Shown here one piece after another: positions 25,798-33,732 of a stretch of DNA of 64,000 nt (position 1 is the stretch's first letter; each line of letters begins with the position of its first letter). Location of the stretch: assembly GCF_004365705.1 (NCBI RefSeq), contig NZ_SOBN01000002.1, positions 992,001 through 1,056,000 of the forward strand. The letters are read 5' to 3'. The position numbers and the translations under genes were made by a program. The notes below the pieces were generated by a model. It was not told where the DNA came from. It ran no database searches and worked only from the letters and a program-made list of their open reading frames with translations. Origin of the DNA: Streptomyces sp. 846.5. GTDB lineage: Bacteria; Actinomycetota; Actinomycetes; Streptomycetales; Streptomycetaceae.

Positions 25798-26196
25798 ACC
25801 GGTACTGACGTGATAGCCCGGGACCCGGCGCAGGATCAGCGGATACCAGACGACCAGCAGCAGCAAGGAGACCAGCCCCGGGATCCGGACGTAGTTGACC
25901 CGGCCGTTCTTCGCCGGGGTCCGGCGGTGGTCCGGGGCGGGGAGCAGGAGTTGCAGGGCGCGGTCGGTCAGGGTGTAGAGCGGGAGCAGGACCAGGTCGT
26001 GGAGCAGGGCGGCGCCGACGAACCAGAGCGCCACCCCGACCGGGTCGCCCTTCAACAGCCGCAGTCCGGCGTACAGGGCCAGGGCGAAGGAGCACAGGAC
26101 GAGCAGCAGGTGCAGCGGGGACGCGCCGTAGCGGTCGCGCAGTGGTGGCATCCGCAGGTGTGGCGTCTTCAGGTGTGGCATCCGCAGGTGCTTCAT
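25648..26196 (-). CDS. Integral membrane protein of unknown function
   Basis: About 182 residues with four membrane helices: PLHLLLVLCSFALALYAGL, a helix through VALWFVGAALLHDLVLLPL, PGLVSLLLLVVWYPLIL, and a last one through FLGHWLLITAVLFAASGLC. The C-terminus is basic. The start ATG at 26196 overlaps the upstream molybdoenzyme stop (ATGA), so it is translationally coupled and may help assemble or anchor that enzyme. The N-terminus carries a 15-bp tandem repeat. Overlaps the glycosyltransferase gene on the other strand by 150 bp. Confidence 0.8.
   Translation of the reverse strand: MKHLRMPHLKTPHLRMPPLRDRYGASPLHLLLVLCSFALALYAGLRLLKGDPVGVALWFVGAALLHDLVLLPLYTLTDRALQLLLPAPDHRRTPAKNGRVNYVRIPGLVSLLLLVVWYPLILRRVPGYHVSTGLSAGSFLGHWLLITAVLFAASGLCLLAAMARGSREIRGPHRRKRAERKR
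26146..26190. repeat. Three tandem 15-bp units
   Basis: TGGCATCCGCAGGTG occurs at 26146-26160 and 26176-26190, with the variant TGGCGTCTTCAGGTG between (26161-26175). The units encode His-Leu-(Arg/Lys)-(Met/Thr)-Pro repeats in the first 15 residues of the minus-strand membrane protein, in a multiple of three. Copy number could vary without breaking the frame. Confidence 0.85.
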
Positions 26197-27665
26197 GAGG
26201 ACGCCCCGAAGGTCAGTCGGGTCACCCATTTGGTGTTGTGCACCCCGGGGTTGGCCGGGACGATGATCCGTGCGGGGTATCCGTGGTCCGGCGACAGGTC
26301 GGCGCCGTTGACCCGCAGGGCCAGCAGCGAGCGCGGATCATGGACCTGATTGGCCCTCAGCACGGTGGAGCTGAACGATCCGCCGCGCTCCACGGACTCG
26401 ACGAACACCTCCGGCGCCTGGCCGTGGAAGCCCGCCATGGCAGCCAGGTCCCGCAGCCGCACCCCGCTCCAGTGCTGGTCGTCGGTGGACCAGCCCTCCA
26501 CGCAGGCGATGGGCAGGGCGGCCTCGAACTGGGGCAGTTCCAGCACCTGGGCCCGCGTCAGAGAGCTCTGGTACCCGGGGCCGCGGATCACCAGCCGCCA
26601 CTGGGGCCCGATATCGGTCGCACGGATGCCGACGGCTGCGGCGGTCTTGTTGATCTGGAAGCCGTTGGGTCCCTTGCCGGGATCCTGGCCGTGCGGGGCC
26701 AGCAGGGCCGTCCGGCGCAGCGAGCCGCCGATGCTCTGACCGGCCGTCACCGCGAACAGGACCAGCGAGCCCAGACCCACCGTGCCGAGCGCGGCACGCC
26801 GGGACATCGTGGCCGGGGCCGGCCGCGGTGGGACCAGCCCGGTCTCATCCAGTGGCTCCGACCGGGTCTCCGAGGCGGGGAGGCGCAGTTCGGTACGCAG
26901 TCGGCGGCTGCGCAGAGCCCGGACCATCAGCGGGACGCGGAACGCGGTGTGGACCACGAAGGCCCCGATGAAGACCCACGCCCCGTACAGGTGCAGGGTG
27001 TAGAAGGAGCCGGGGAAGATGTAGTGCAGCTGCACGTTCAGCAGCCCGGTGACGAACTCGAACAGCGCGCCGCTGACCAGGAGCAGCAGCGACAACCGCT
27101 CCACGGCGTGGGCCACCGACCGGATCGGCGGCCAGGAGAAGAGCTTGGGGATGACCGACCAGAGCTTGGCCAGCAACACCGGGACCAGCACCACGCCGAG
27201 AGTGACGTGCACCCCCTGGTTGAGCCGATAGAGCCAGGACGGGTCGGTCGGCCAGGAGAAGAGATAGAAGCCGAGCCAGCCCTTGTCCGGGGTCTGGTCG
27301 TTGACCGCTGCCAGATCCGGGTTGTAGGCGGCGTACGACAGCAGGCCGGTCACGAACATGACCGGAATACCGAACAGCAGGACCAGCCCGAACACCGAGG
27401 TCAGCCACGGCCCCCGGAGCGGGCTGCGCCAGAACTCCGGACGGGCCGGACCGGGCGGCGCTCCGGAACCGAACACGGCCCGGAGCCGACGGCTCCTCGA
27501 GGCAGGACGCTGAGGCTTCGCATCCTGCTGACCCGGGGTCCGGCCCGGTGGAACGGGTGGCGGGCCCTCAGAGCCGGCGGGCGACCCTGCGGTGGCATGC
27601 AGCCCGGTGTCAGTTCGGTCGGGCGCAGAGGGCGGACCATCGTGATTGCGGTCGTCCGTATCCAT
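26193..27665 (-). CDS. Membrane-anchored molybdopterin-dependent oxidoreductase (sulfite oxidase-like)
   Basis: 490 residues. After a Pro-rich cytoplasmic N-terminus come about four or five membrane helices with conserved histidines (cytochrome b561/DUF4405-like). A further helix preceded by MSRRAALG follows, then an extracytoplasmic Mo-binding domain (oxidored_molyb): LPIACVEGWSTDDQHWSGV contains the expected Cys ligand, and GYPARIIVPANPGVHNTKWV is characteristic. Probably transfers electrons between a small oxyanion or methionine sulfoxide and the membrane chain. Start chosen at ATG 27665 (MDTDDRN). Confidence 0.88.
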   Translation of the reverse strand: MDTDDRNHDGPPSAPDRTDTGLHATAGSPAGSEGPPPVPPGRTPGQQDAKPQRPASRSRRLRAVFGSGAPPGPARPEFWRSPLRGPWLTSVFGLVLLFGIPVMFVTGLLSYAAYNPDLAAVNDQTPDKGWLGFYLFSWPTDPSWLYRLNQGVHVTLGVVLVPVLLAKLWSVIPKLFSWPPIRSVAHAVERLSLLLLVSGALFEFVTGLLNVQLHYIFPGSFYTLHLYGAWVFIGAFVVHTAFRVPLMVRALRSRRLRTELRLPASETRSEPLDETGLVPPRPAPATMSRRAALGTVGLGSLVLFAVTAGQSIGGSLRRTALLAPHGQDPGKGPNGFQINKTAAAVGIRATDIGPQWRLVIRGPGYQSSLTRAQVLELPQFEAALPIACVEGWSTDDQHWSGVRLRDLAAMAGFHGQAPEVFVESVERGGSFSSTVLRANQVHDPRSLLALRVNGADLSPDHGYPARIIVPANPGVHNTKWVTRLTFGASS

Positions 27666-28001
27666 GGGTCGATTCCTTGACGGGTGAGGCGCCGGCGAGC
27701 GGTCGGGCTGGCACGACCGTATGCCCACCAAGGAGATATCGGGGCGAAGCGACTCATGACGACACTCTCACCACTTGTTTGGCACAGTGCGACGTGATCG
27801 TCGGCGACGGATCGCCCTGGGCGCGCTGTCCACCCGTCAGCTCGTCACCGCAAGGTCTGCAGGGTCTGCTCGGAGAGCGACTGACGGGTTGGCTTGACAG
27901 TGGCTGTTCAGGGGCGCGGGTGAGGGCTAGCGTGAGTTCCGCAGCCCCGGTCCTCGGCAGCGTCGAAAGCCATTGTCTCCCCCGGGAGGCGCACACTGCG
28001 C
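27666..28001. other. Intergenic region without recognisable gene
   Basis: 336 bases between a minus-strand molybdoenzyme start and a small plus-strand membrane protein; it should hold both promoters. Bases 27827-27853 resemble 18470-18493 (about 26 bases, two mismatches). I see no other structure. Confidence 0.4.
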
Positions 28002-28334
28002 ATGGGTGCCGGTCTCTTCCCCGTCGATCTTTCCGGGGTCGTCCCGGTGCTTGCCGTCGACACGCGATCCTGGCGCGGCCTCTATGCGCACCCTGCGGGC
28101 GTGATCCTGCTGTTTGCCGGCGTCGCACAGATCCGACGACAGGCATTCCTGATGTTCGCGCTGATCATCCCCGCGCTGCTCCCCTTCATCCTGCTCGGCA
28201 CCGTCATGGGCCTGTCGTGGTGGGAGGACCGCCTCCTGCCACCGACAGAGCCCGCGAACGTCCTCATGATCGCCCCCACGGCCGCAGACGTCCCGACAGC
28301 GCCGACGGAAATGGGCCTGGTTGACGCGGCGTAA
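28002..28334 (+). CDS. Small membrane protein of unknown function
   Basis: 110 residues with two hydrophobic segments, AHPAGVILLFAGVAQI and FLMFALIIPALLPFILLGTV, and a short hydrophilic C-terminus. GAGGCG lies upstream of ATG 28002 at a longish distance. Not recognised. Supported mainly by coherent membrane topology and its position as the only reading frame in this gap. Confidence 0.5.
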   Translation: MGAGLFPVDLSGVVPVLAVDTRSWRGLYAHPAGVILLFAGVAQIRRQAFLMFALIIPALLPFILLGTVMGLSWWEDRLLPPTEPANVLMIAPTAADVPTAPTEMGLVDAA

Positions 28335-28445
28335 GGGGGGTAGTCGCATCACAGGTCCCTTTCGCCCGGCCCCCGCGGAATGCAAGGACGCGCTGCTGCA
28401 ACCGTCTGTTCGACAATCGAGGCTCGGATTCTTGGGGGCTGGGCA

Positions 28446-28710
28446 ATGACCGTGACATCCCGACTGCCCGAGGCAGTCCAGCGGAACTGGCGGTGGCAGT
28501 TCGACGCCGCCTGCCGCGATGCCGACACCCGGATCTTCTTTCACCCGCCCGGTGAGCGCGGTTCCGAGTATGCGGACGCGACCGGGCGGCCAAGCAGATC
28601 TGCGCCGGCTGCCCGGTTCGCCGACCGTGTCTGCAGTTCGCGCTGGCGGCGCGCGAGCCGTACGGGGTCTGGGGAGGCCTGACCGAGGAGGAACGGCTGA
28701 CGCTCACCGG
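28446..28710 (+). pseudogene. WhiB-family iron-sulfur regulator, frameshifted
   Basis: From ATG 28446 the frame reads WRWQFDAACRDADTRIFFHP then PGERGSEYADA, the first Cys and the GERG motif of WhiB-like proteins. At about 28579 homology changes frame: AAKQICAGCPVRRPC with the CxxCxxxxxC cluster, then REPYGVWGGLTEEERL. A single missing base (GCGGAC-GC-GACCGG) restores a continuous protein. The second frame then runs without stop into the next gene. WhiB-like proteins bind a 4Fe-4S cluster and the major sigma factor; this copy is inactive unless the shift is a sequence error. Confidence 0.82.
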
Positions 28711-28857
28711 CCCACTGCAGCGACCCCGCCGCCGCCGTCGCCACCCCCGTCCCGCGGAGCGTCCCCCGCAGGCCCTCGGCCGGTGTACTCGGGTGAGGAC
28801 CGGCGCTTCGGGTAGGCGTACCCGCAGATGCGCCCGTATGCCCGGAGGGGTGAGGCT

Positions 28858-29439
28858 GTGCAACAACCTGCCGACTGGCTGCTCGGCCCCGGTGAGCGCG
28901 GCAATGCCGCGACCCGGCTGGAACACCGCCGACCCGACGGAGCGGCCTGGTCGCGCGGCAACCAGGTGCGCCCGCTGGTCCACGGAACCGTGTACTTCGC
29001 CGAGCTCCTGCACGCGATCCGGGCCCAGCAGGCCGGCGACCTGCTGCTGTTCACCGACTGGCGCGGCGACCCCGACGAACCGCTGGGCGACCCGGCGCGC
29101 TCGGACAGCGAGATCGGCAAGGTGCTCTGCGCGGCCGCCGAGCGCGGAGTGATCGTCAAGAGCCTGATCTGGCGTTCGCACCTGGACCGGCTCCAGTTCA
29201 GCGAGAGCGAGAACCGCCACCTCGGCGAGGAGATCGGGGCCGCCTTCGCCGACGCGGCCGCAGACCTCGACGCCTGGCACGCCGGCGGACGCACCGGCCC
29301 ACGCCCGCCGGGCCGCCTGCGGGCCTACCGGGATCCACACCTCTCCCGGACCGCGAAGCTGCTTGCCACACCCCTCTACCGGTTCCTGGCGGACCCCGAC
29401 GGCCGGCCCCTGGCCATGCGGCACAAGAACGCCTACTGA
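28858..29439 (+). CDS. Phospholipase D-like protein with catalytic core deleted
   Basis: GTG 28858 has GGAGGGG seven bases upstream. The N-terminal 125 or so residues match actinobacterial PLD-like proteins: DWLLGPGERGNAATRLEHRR, LLFTDWRGDPDEPL, VIVKSLIWRSHLDRLQFSES and ENRHLGEEI. At about 29236 the frame continues directly into the family's C-terminus (DLDAWHAGGRTGPRPPGRLR, ADPDGRPL). The roughly 300 residues carrying both HxKxxxxD motifs are absent, so phosphodiesterase activity is not expected. The frame is preserved, and a 193-residue protein could still be made. Confidence 0.8.
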   Translation: MQQPADWLLGPGERGNAATRLEHRRPDGAAWSRGNQVRPLVHGTVYFAELLHAIRAQQAGDLLLFTDWRGDPDEPLGDPARSDSEIGKVLCAAAERGVIVKSLIWRSHLDRLQFSESENRHLGEEIGAAFADAAADLDAWHAGGRTGPRPPGRLRAYRDPHLSRTAKLLATPLYRFLADPDGRPLAMRHKNAY

Positions 29440-29510
29440 GACCGGTGGCGTCGGATCGCGGAACCAGGGCAGGCGACCCCCGCTGAACCATTCACCTGAG
29501 GGAGCCTCAT

Positions 29511-29705
29511 ATGCCCGTCCGATTCCACAAATCCATCCGGATCCTGCCCGGCGTGCGCCTGAACATCAACCGGCACTCGCTGTCGATCACCACCGGCGGC
29601 AAGCACGAACACACCACCGTCAACACGCGCGGAGAACGCACCGAGTCCGTGGACCTGCCCGGCCCCTTCTCCTGGCGCCACACCAGCCGCCGCAAGCGGT
29701 CCTGA
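29511..29705 (+). CDS. DUF4236 small protein
   Basis: 64 residues: RFHKSIRILPGVRLNINRHS is the DUF4236 signature, followed by a basic tail. GAGGGAG lies upstream of ATG 29511. Widespread short beta-rich domain of unknown function. It lies 71 bases after the deleted phospholipase gene and is one of the few intact genes in this decayed zone. Confidence 0.85.
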   Translation: MPVRFHKSIRILPGVRLNINRHSLSITTGGKHEHTTVNTRGERTESVDLPGPFSWRHTSRRKRS

Positions 29706-29746
29706 CAGGCACACGCGCGCGGCGTTTCGGGCCGCCGGAGCGCCGG

Positions 29747-30046
29747 TCACAGGCGTCCCCAGCGTGCGGAGGCGAAGGAGGAGCCGCCGAAGAGCGGGGC
29801 GAAGCGGACCGCGGCCACCAGCGTGAAGACGCCCACCGCGGCGAACACCACTCCGCGCGCCACGCCACCCGCGACGCCCAGTGCGGTCACGACCTCCCGC
29901 GTGCGGCGGCTCATCGCGCCGGTGTCCAGCTGCCGCAGGAAATGTCGCCGCGCCGCCTGGACGGCGAGCATCGCGCCGACACCGATCAGGACGCAGGCCA
30001 CCACGCCCACCAGGATCCGCCCGCCCGAATACTTCATCGCCGACAC
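29747..30046 (-). pseudogene. DUF1206 membrane protein, truncated fragment
   Basis: The roughly 99 residues contain two of the six helices expected of DUF1206 proteins: a helix through ILVGVVACVLIGVGAMLA, then RRHFLRQLDTGAMSRRTREV, then a helix through ARGVVFAAVGVFTLVAAV. The family is usually about 270 residues with three repeats; here the first repeat and a half and the final repeat are missing. After VAAVRF the frame runs into unrelated sequence. Starts would be GTG 30046 or ATG 30037. Probably a remnant. Confidence 0.7.
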
Positions 30047-30108
30047 CGGCCGGCCGACACCGACGGCTCCAGGCCGCCGTACCGGGCGGCCCCGCGAAAC
30101 GAGGCGTC

Positions 30109-30678
30109 ATGTCTGCTCCGCACCCAGGCACACCCAGCGTCCACCGCCACGACACCCCGACCTCCGCCCTGGTCACCCTGGTCGGCGACATCGGGCCGGA
30201 CACCATGCCCCTGCTGCGCGAGGCACTGGAAGGACGTCTCCACGACGGCGTCCGCACCATCGACGTCGACCTCACGTCGATCACCGGCTGCGGCTTCAGC
30301 GGTCTCGACGCCCTCCTCAGCGCCTCGCAGCACGCGGGCATGGCCGGCGTAGCCCTGCGCCTGCACCTGCACCTGCCACCACCGTCCCTGGCCAGACTCT
30401 TCGACCTGACCGGAACCGGCTTCCTGGTCACCGGCCTGGCCTGCGGCCGCCTGCAACCTCTTACGGCCGACCCCGGGCACCGCACGCGCGCGTCGTGGTG
30501 TACCTGCTGCGAACCGGAGCGTCAGTACGCCACCCCACTCCAGCCCGTGCCCCTCCCCCCGCCAGTGCCCCTGCCCGAGTCCCTGCCCGTACCCGTGTCC
30601 TTACCCCTACCCGCGCCCGTGCCCCTGCCGCCGCCCGTGCCTCTGCCCATGCCCGTGGCTGTGGGCGGCATCTGGTGA
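30109..30678 (+). CDS. STAS-domain anti-sigma factor antagonist with Pro-rich repeat tail
   Basis: Residues about 15-115 form a STAS domain: LVTLVGDIGPDTMPLLREAL, then TIDVDLTSITGCGFSGLDAL, where Ser or Thr near GCGFSG is the usual phosphorylation site. LFDLTGTGFLVTG closes the domain. It would bind an RsbW-type anti-sigma kinase and be reset by a SpoIIE phosphatase, two of which are in this window. After residue 125 the protein is a low-complexity run of (Pro-Val/Leu-Pro-Leu) repeats to the stop, unusual for the family. The stop of the original gene may have been lost. Confidence 0.78.
   Translation: MSAPHPGTPSVHRHDTPTSALVTLVGDIGPDTMPLLREALEGRLHDGVRTIDVDLTSITGCGFSGLDALLSASQHAGMAGVALRLHLHLPPPSLARLFDLTGTGFLVTGLACGRLQPLTADPGHRTRASWCTCCEPERQYATPLQPVPLPPPVPLPESLPVPVSLPLPAPVPLPPPVPLPMPVAVGGIW
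30530..30660 (+). repeat. Low-complexity CCCGTGCCC/CCCCTGCC repeats encoding a Pro-Val/Leu tract
   Basis: About 130 bases of irregular 6- and 12-base units encode PVPLPPPVPLPESLPVPVSL and similar. Strand asymmetry is strong (C-rich on plus). Such tracts change length by slippage; here they form the tail of the STAS protein. Confidence 0.8.
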
Positions 30679-30739
30679 CCACATCGCCGCAGGACCCGAT
30701 GCGGCGTCATGTGCTTGCCGCGCGCGTCCTTGACCGGGG

Positions 30740-32524
30740 ATGGTTGCGGAGGACCTCGCGCAGCCGCTGGGGACAGGATTGCCTGGGGAGGTGGGGCCGG
30801 TGCGGTCGTGGTGGCGCCCGTGGAATTCCTCCTCGCGTGAGCCCGAGTGTCGCGACGAAGGCCGGGACGCATCGTCAGCACTACCTCTGCCTGCGTCGCT
30901 GGAGCGGCGGGTGGCCGCGGCCGGGCGCCGGGACGACGCCGCGCGGCGGCGAGATGGCAGGTACGTGCATCCTGCCCGGACACGCACCCACCGTCTGGTC
31001 TCCGGCCTGGAGCAGTCCGTGCGGCGGAGGTTGGCCGTTGAACTCCTGCGACGGCCCTACAGGGGGGAGGACTTCTGGCTTGAGACCGCGCTGACCGACC
31101 ATGTCTGCGGCTGGTCCGCGGATGAGGCCGAAGAACTCTTCCAACTGGCCCTGCGCGACCTGGATCTGTCCCGGCCCTGGTCGGCCCCGATCCGCGCCTG
31201 GGGTGTGCCGGTGGCCGCCGTCGCCGAACTGGATCCCTTCCAGCGCAACCGGTTCGCGCCCTACCTTCGCTCCCTGCTCGTCGTCGAACTGACCTACCCC
31301 GCCTCCCTCAGGGACGACCGGCGCTTCCGTCGGGCCGACATCGCCGCCCTCCTCGACACCGAACGCGAACGCGCGCTGCCCGCCGCAATCCTGCACCGCT
31401 TCCCCTTCGGGCACGACCTTGGCGACACCGTCCGTTGCGCCCTGGGCATCCTGCTCTTCGAGCCCGGGGTGCTGGAGCTGGTCGCCGTCTGCGCCGAGGC
31501 CGACCACCCCCGCCCCTCCGCCTCCTGGCTCGGCCGGGTACGTGGGCGGCTCGAAGAAGCGCCGGCGGCACCGGACGCGCTGCGCGCGCTGCTCAGCCAT
31601 GCCGCCGGTGTCCGCCAGTACGCCCCCGGCCCGGTATCCCCGCAGCCCATCCGGCCCGAGGTCGGGCGGCTGTTCGCCGGTGTCGGCTGGGCATCGTGTC
31701 TAACCGGTGACAGCGAGTTGATCGGTCTGTTGGGTACCGCCCTTCTGCGCTTCAGCGCCCCGTTCGACCAGGATCCCCGCCTGCTCGGCCATGTGCTGCT
31801 GGTGCTCGGCGCAGCCGCGGCGCTGTCGGCAGCGGCGGGCGATCCCGGTGCGGGGACCCGCCGCCGGGCACTGCCTGGGCTGAGCCCGGAGGCGGTCGCT
31901 CGGGCGCGCCACGCACTCGCGGCGATCGGTGCCGACGTACCGCAGGAGGGCATCCGCGATCTGCCGATCGGCCGCTACACGGCCTCCTTCGCGGTGCGCC
32001 CGCACGGATCCGTCGTCCTGGAGTTCCGCGACCCGCAGGGCCGCGTACTGACCCGAGCGCCGAGCAGCCTGCACCAGGTGTACGCGGGACGGCTGGTGGC
32101 GCTGCGCAGTCGGCTGCCGATGATCCGCGCGCAGGCGGACCGTGCGCGTGGCGCTCTCGCGGAACTCCTCGCCACCGGCGCGGACCTGACCGGCGAGCAG
32201 TGGTGCGCCGAGTGGCTCGATGAGGACATCGCGGGCCCGATGAGCCAGGCACTGGTCTGGCAGGCGCGGTCCCCGACCAGGGTCGCCACAGGCCTTCCGC
32301 TGCGGACCCCGGGCGGCTGCTGGCTGTTGCGCGACCTGCGAGGCGGCGCCCATGAGGTGGCGCCCGGCGACACCGTACGGCTGTGGCAGGCCGGGCTGGC
32401 GGAGCCCGCGCAGGTGGGGGCATGGCGTGCGCTGTTGCGGGAACAGGGCATCCGCCAGCCGGTACCCCAGCACTCCGGATCCGGCCGACGCCTGGCCCAA
32501 CGAGACGACTGGCCGACGACATGA
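30740..32524 (+). CDS. DUF4132-like protein, C-terminally truncated
   Basis: About 594 residues, mostly helical, with no membrane segment or signal peptide. The C-terminal part matches DUF4132: RVATGLPLRTPGGCWLLRDL, PGDTVRLWQAGLAEPAQVGA, LLREQGIRQPVPQ. In the family this last motif continues into HREVYLLT and a further 150 or so residues; here sequence becomes unrelated after about 32470 and stops at 32524. The N-terminus is uncertain, and the first 100 residues (Arg-rich) may be non-native. DUF4132 function is unknown. The gene precedes the acyl-CoA dehydrogenase scar. Confidence 0.68.
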   Translation: MVAEDLAQPLGTGLPGEVGPVRSWWRPWNSSSREPECRDEGRDASSALPLPASLERRVAAAGRRDDAARRRDGRYVHPARTRTHRLVSGLEQSVRRRLAVELLRRPYRGEDFWLETALTDHVCGWSADEAEELFQLALRDLDLSRPWSAPIRAWGVPVAAVAELDPFQRNRFAPYLRSLLVVELTYPASLRDDRRFRRADIAALLDTERERALPAAILHRFPFGHDLGDTVRCALGILLFEPGVLELVAVCAEADHPRPSASWLGRVRGRLEEAPAAPDALRALLSHAAGVRQYAPGPVSPQPIRPEVGRLFAGVGWASCLTGDSELIGLLGTALLRFSAPFDQDPRLLGHVLLVLGAAAALSAAAGDPGAGTRRRALPGLSPEAVARARHALAAIGADVPQEGIRDLPIGRYTASFAVRPHGSVVLEFRDPQGRVLTRAPSSLHQVYAGRLVALRSRLPMIRAQADRARGALAELLATGADLTGEQWCAEWLDEDIAGPMSQALVWQARSPTRVATGLPLRTPGGCWLLRDLRGGAHEVAPGDTVRLWQAGLAEPAQVGAWRALLREQGIRQPVPQHSGSGRRLAQRDDWPTT

Positions 32525-32656
32525 TCCGCCCACATGCAGGGCGTTCAACGCTCGCGAATATTCAACAGCCCGCTCTCGGCACTGCCTTACGGACACAGAC
32601 CGCAGCTGCTTTCCTGGAGAGGGGCCGGCCACCGCGTGCCAGAGAGGCTCTGGTCC

Positions 32657-32733
32657 ATGTACCCGTTCACGTGCGAGAAGGTCGACGACGAGTTCGACAT
32701 AGTCGTCGTTGGGGCCGGACCGGCCGGGCTCTC
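32657..32733 (+). pseudogene. FAD-dependent oxidoreductase, N-terminal remnant
   Basis: From ATG 32657 the frame reads [16 protein letters not shown], a complete FAD-binding GxGxxG fingerprint with flanking strand. At about 32731 it ends abruptly and acyl-CoA dehydrogenase sequence begins in another frame. Only about 25 residues survive. Confidence 0.75.
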
Positions 32734-33268
32734 GAAGTGCTCGACCACGACGGGGTGTACGGCACCGGTCCTTTCGCCGACATGGACGTCGAGACGGCGC
32801 GGGGCCTGCTCCACGAGATGGCCCACCTGGCCGAGGACCGGCTGGCCGACTCCTTCGTGGACGCGGACCGCAATCCGCCGGTCTTCGACCCCGAGACCGG
32901 TTCCGCACCACTGCCCGACTCCTTCAAGAAGAGCTACCAGGCGTACATGGACGCCGGTTTCTGGCGCCTGGGCATGGCCGAGGAGCTCGGTGGGACCTCC
33001 AGCCCCAAGGTGCTGCACTGGGCCATGGGCGAGCTGGTGCTCGGCGCCAACCCCGCCGTCTGGATGTATGCGACGACCCCGGTCTTCGCCACCGTCCTGC
33101 TGGCCGAGGGCACCGCCGAACAGGCCAAGGTCGCCCGGCCGGCCGCACCAAGGCCGTCCGGCAGGACGACGGCTCCTGGCACATCCAGGGCGTCAAGCGC
33201 TTCATCACCTCGGGCGAGCACGACATGTCCGACAACATCGTCCACATGGTGCTGGCCCGCCCCCGGGT
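32731..33268 (+). pseudogene. Acyl-CoA dehydrogenase (FadE type), doubly deleted remnant
   Basis: Starting at 32731 the frame gives [40 protein letters not shown] and [20 protein letters not shown]. These match the start of actinobacterial acyl-CoA dehydrogenases except for the first 16 or so residues, replaced by the FAD remnant. At about 33139 homology jumps frame to [20 protein letters not shown] and [20 protein letters not shown], losing about 24 residues that include the FAD-site segment. It ends after 33268. The C-terminal two thirds, with the catalytic Glu, are gone. Confidence 0.85.
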
Positions 33269-33302
33269 CACCGTCCTCCTGAGCCGGGTCAGGCCAGGCC
33301 GG

Positions 33303-33692
33303 TCACATCTGGTCCCCGTCGAAGCACAGGCAGAAGGGGTGGCCGGCCGGCTCGAACAGCACCCGGACGTGCTTCTGCAGCTGATGCTCCGCCAGAGTGG
33401 CACCCAGAGTGACCGCCTCGGCGACCGCCGAGTCCAGATCGCCGACCTGGAAGTCGAAGTGCATCATCGGGCGCTGTTGCCCGTCGACCGGAGGCCAGAC
33501 CGGAGCCCGGTAGCCGTCCGCCTGCTGGAACACGAAGAACGGTCCTTGCGGCGAGGCGGCGACGACGGCCGTTCCCGGCTCCTCGTGCCCGATGTGCCAA
33601 CCCAGGAGTTCGGCGTAGAACCTGGCCAGGCCGCTGGGGTCCGGAGCCTCGATCGTCGTGCCCCACCACATGCCACCGGTTCGTGATTTCAT
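33303..33692 (-). CDS. VOC-family (glyoxalase/bleomycin resistance-like) protein
   Basis: 129 residues forming two beta-alpha-beta-beta-beta modules: [40 protein letters not shown] and [13 protein letters not shown] are typical of the actinobacterial VOC group. Metal-ligand positions are only partly conserved. Start chosen at ATG 33692; upstream in-frame codons to 33716 are possible. Function not predictable. Confidence 0.88.
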   Translation of the reverse strand: MKSRTGGMWWGTTIEAPDPSGLARFYAELLGWHIGHEEPGTAVVAASPQGPFFVFQQADGYRAPVWPPVDGQQRPMMHFDFQVGDLDSAVAEAVTLGATLAEHQLQKHVRVLFEPAGHPFCLCFDGDQM

Positions 33693-33732
33693 TCCGACAG
33701 CCTGCCGCATGATCACGTTCTTGTCGCGGGCT

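Noticed and set aside
18470..27853. Similar 26-base segments at 18470-18493 and 27827-27853 as attachment sites or ends of an element
   Set aside because: Two mismatches, no integrase, tRNA or transposase nearby, and both lie in ordinary intergenic DNA.
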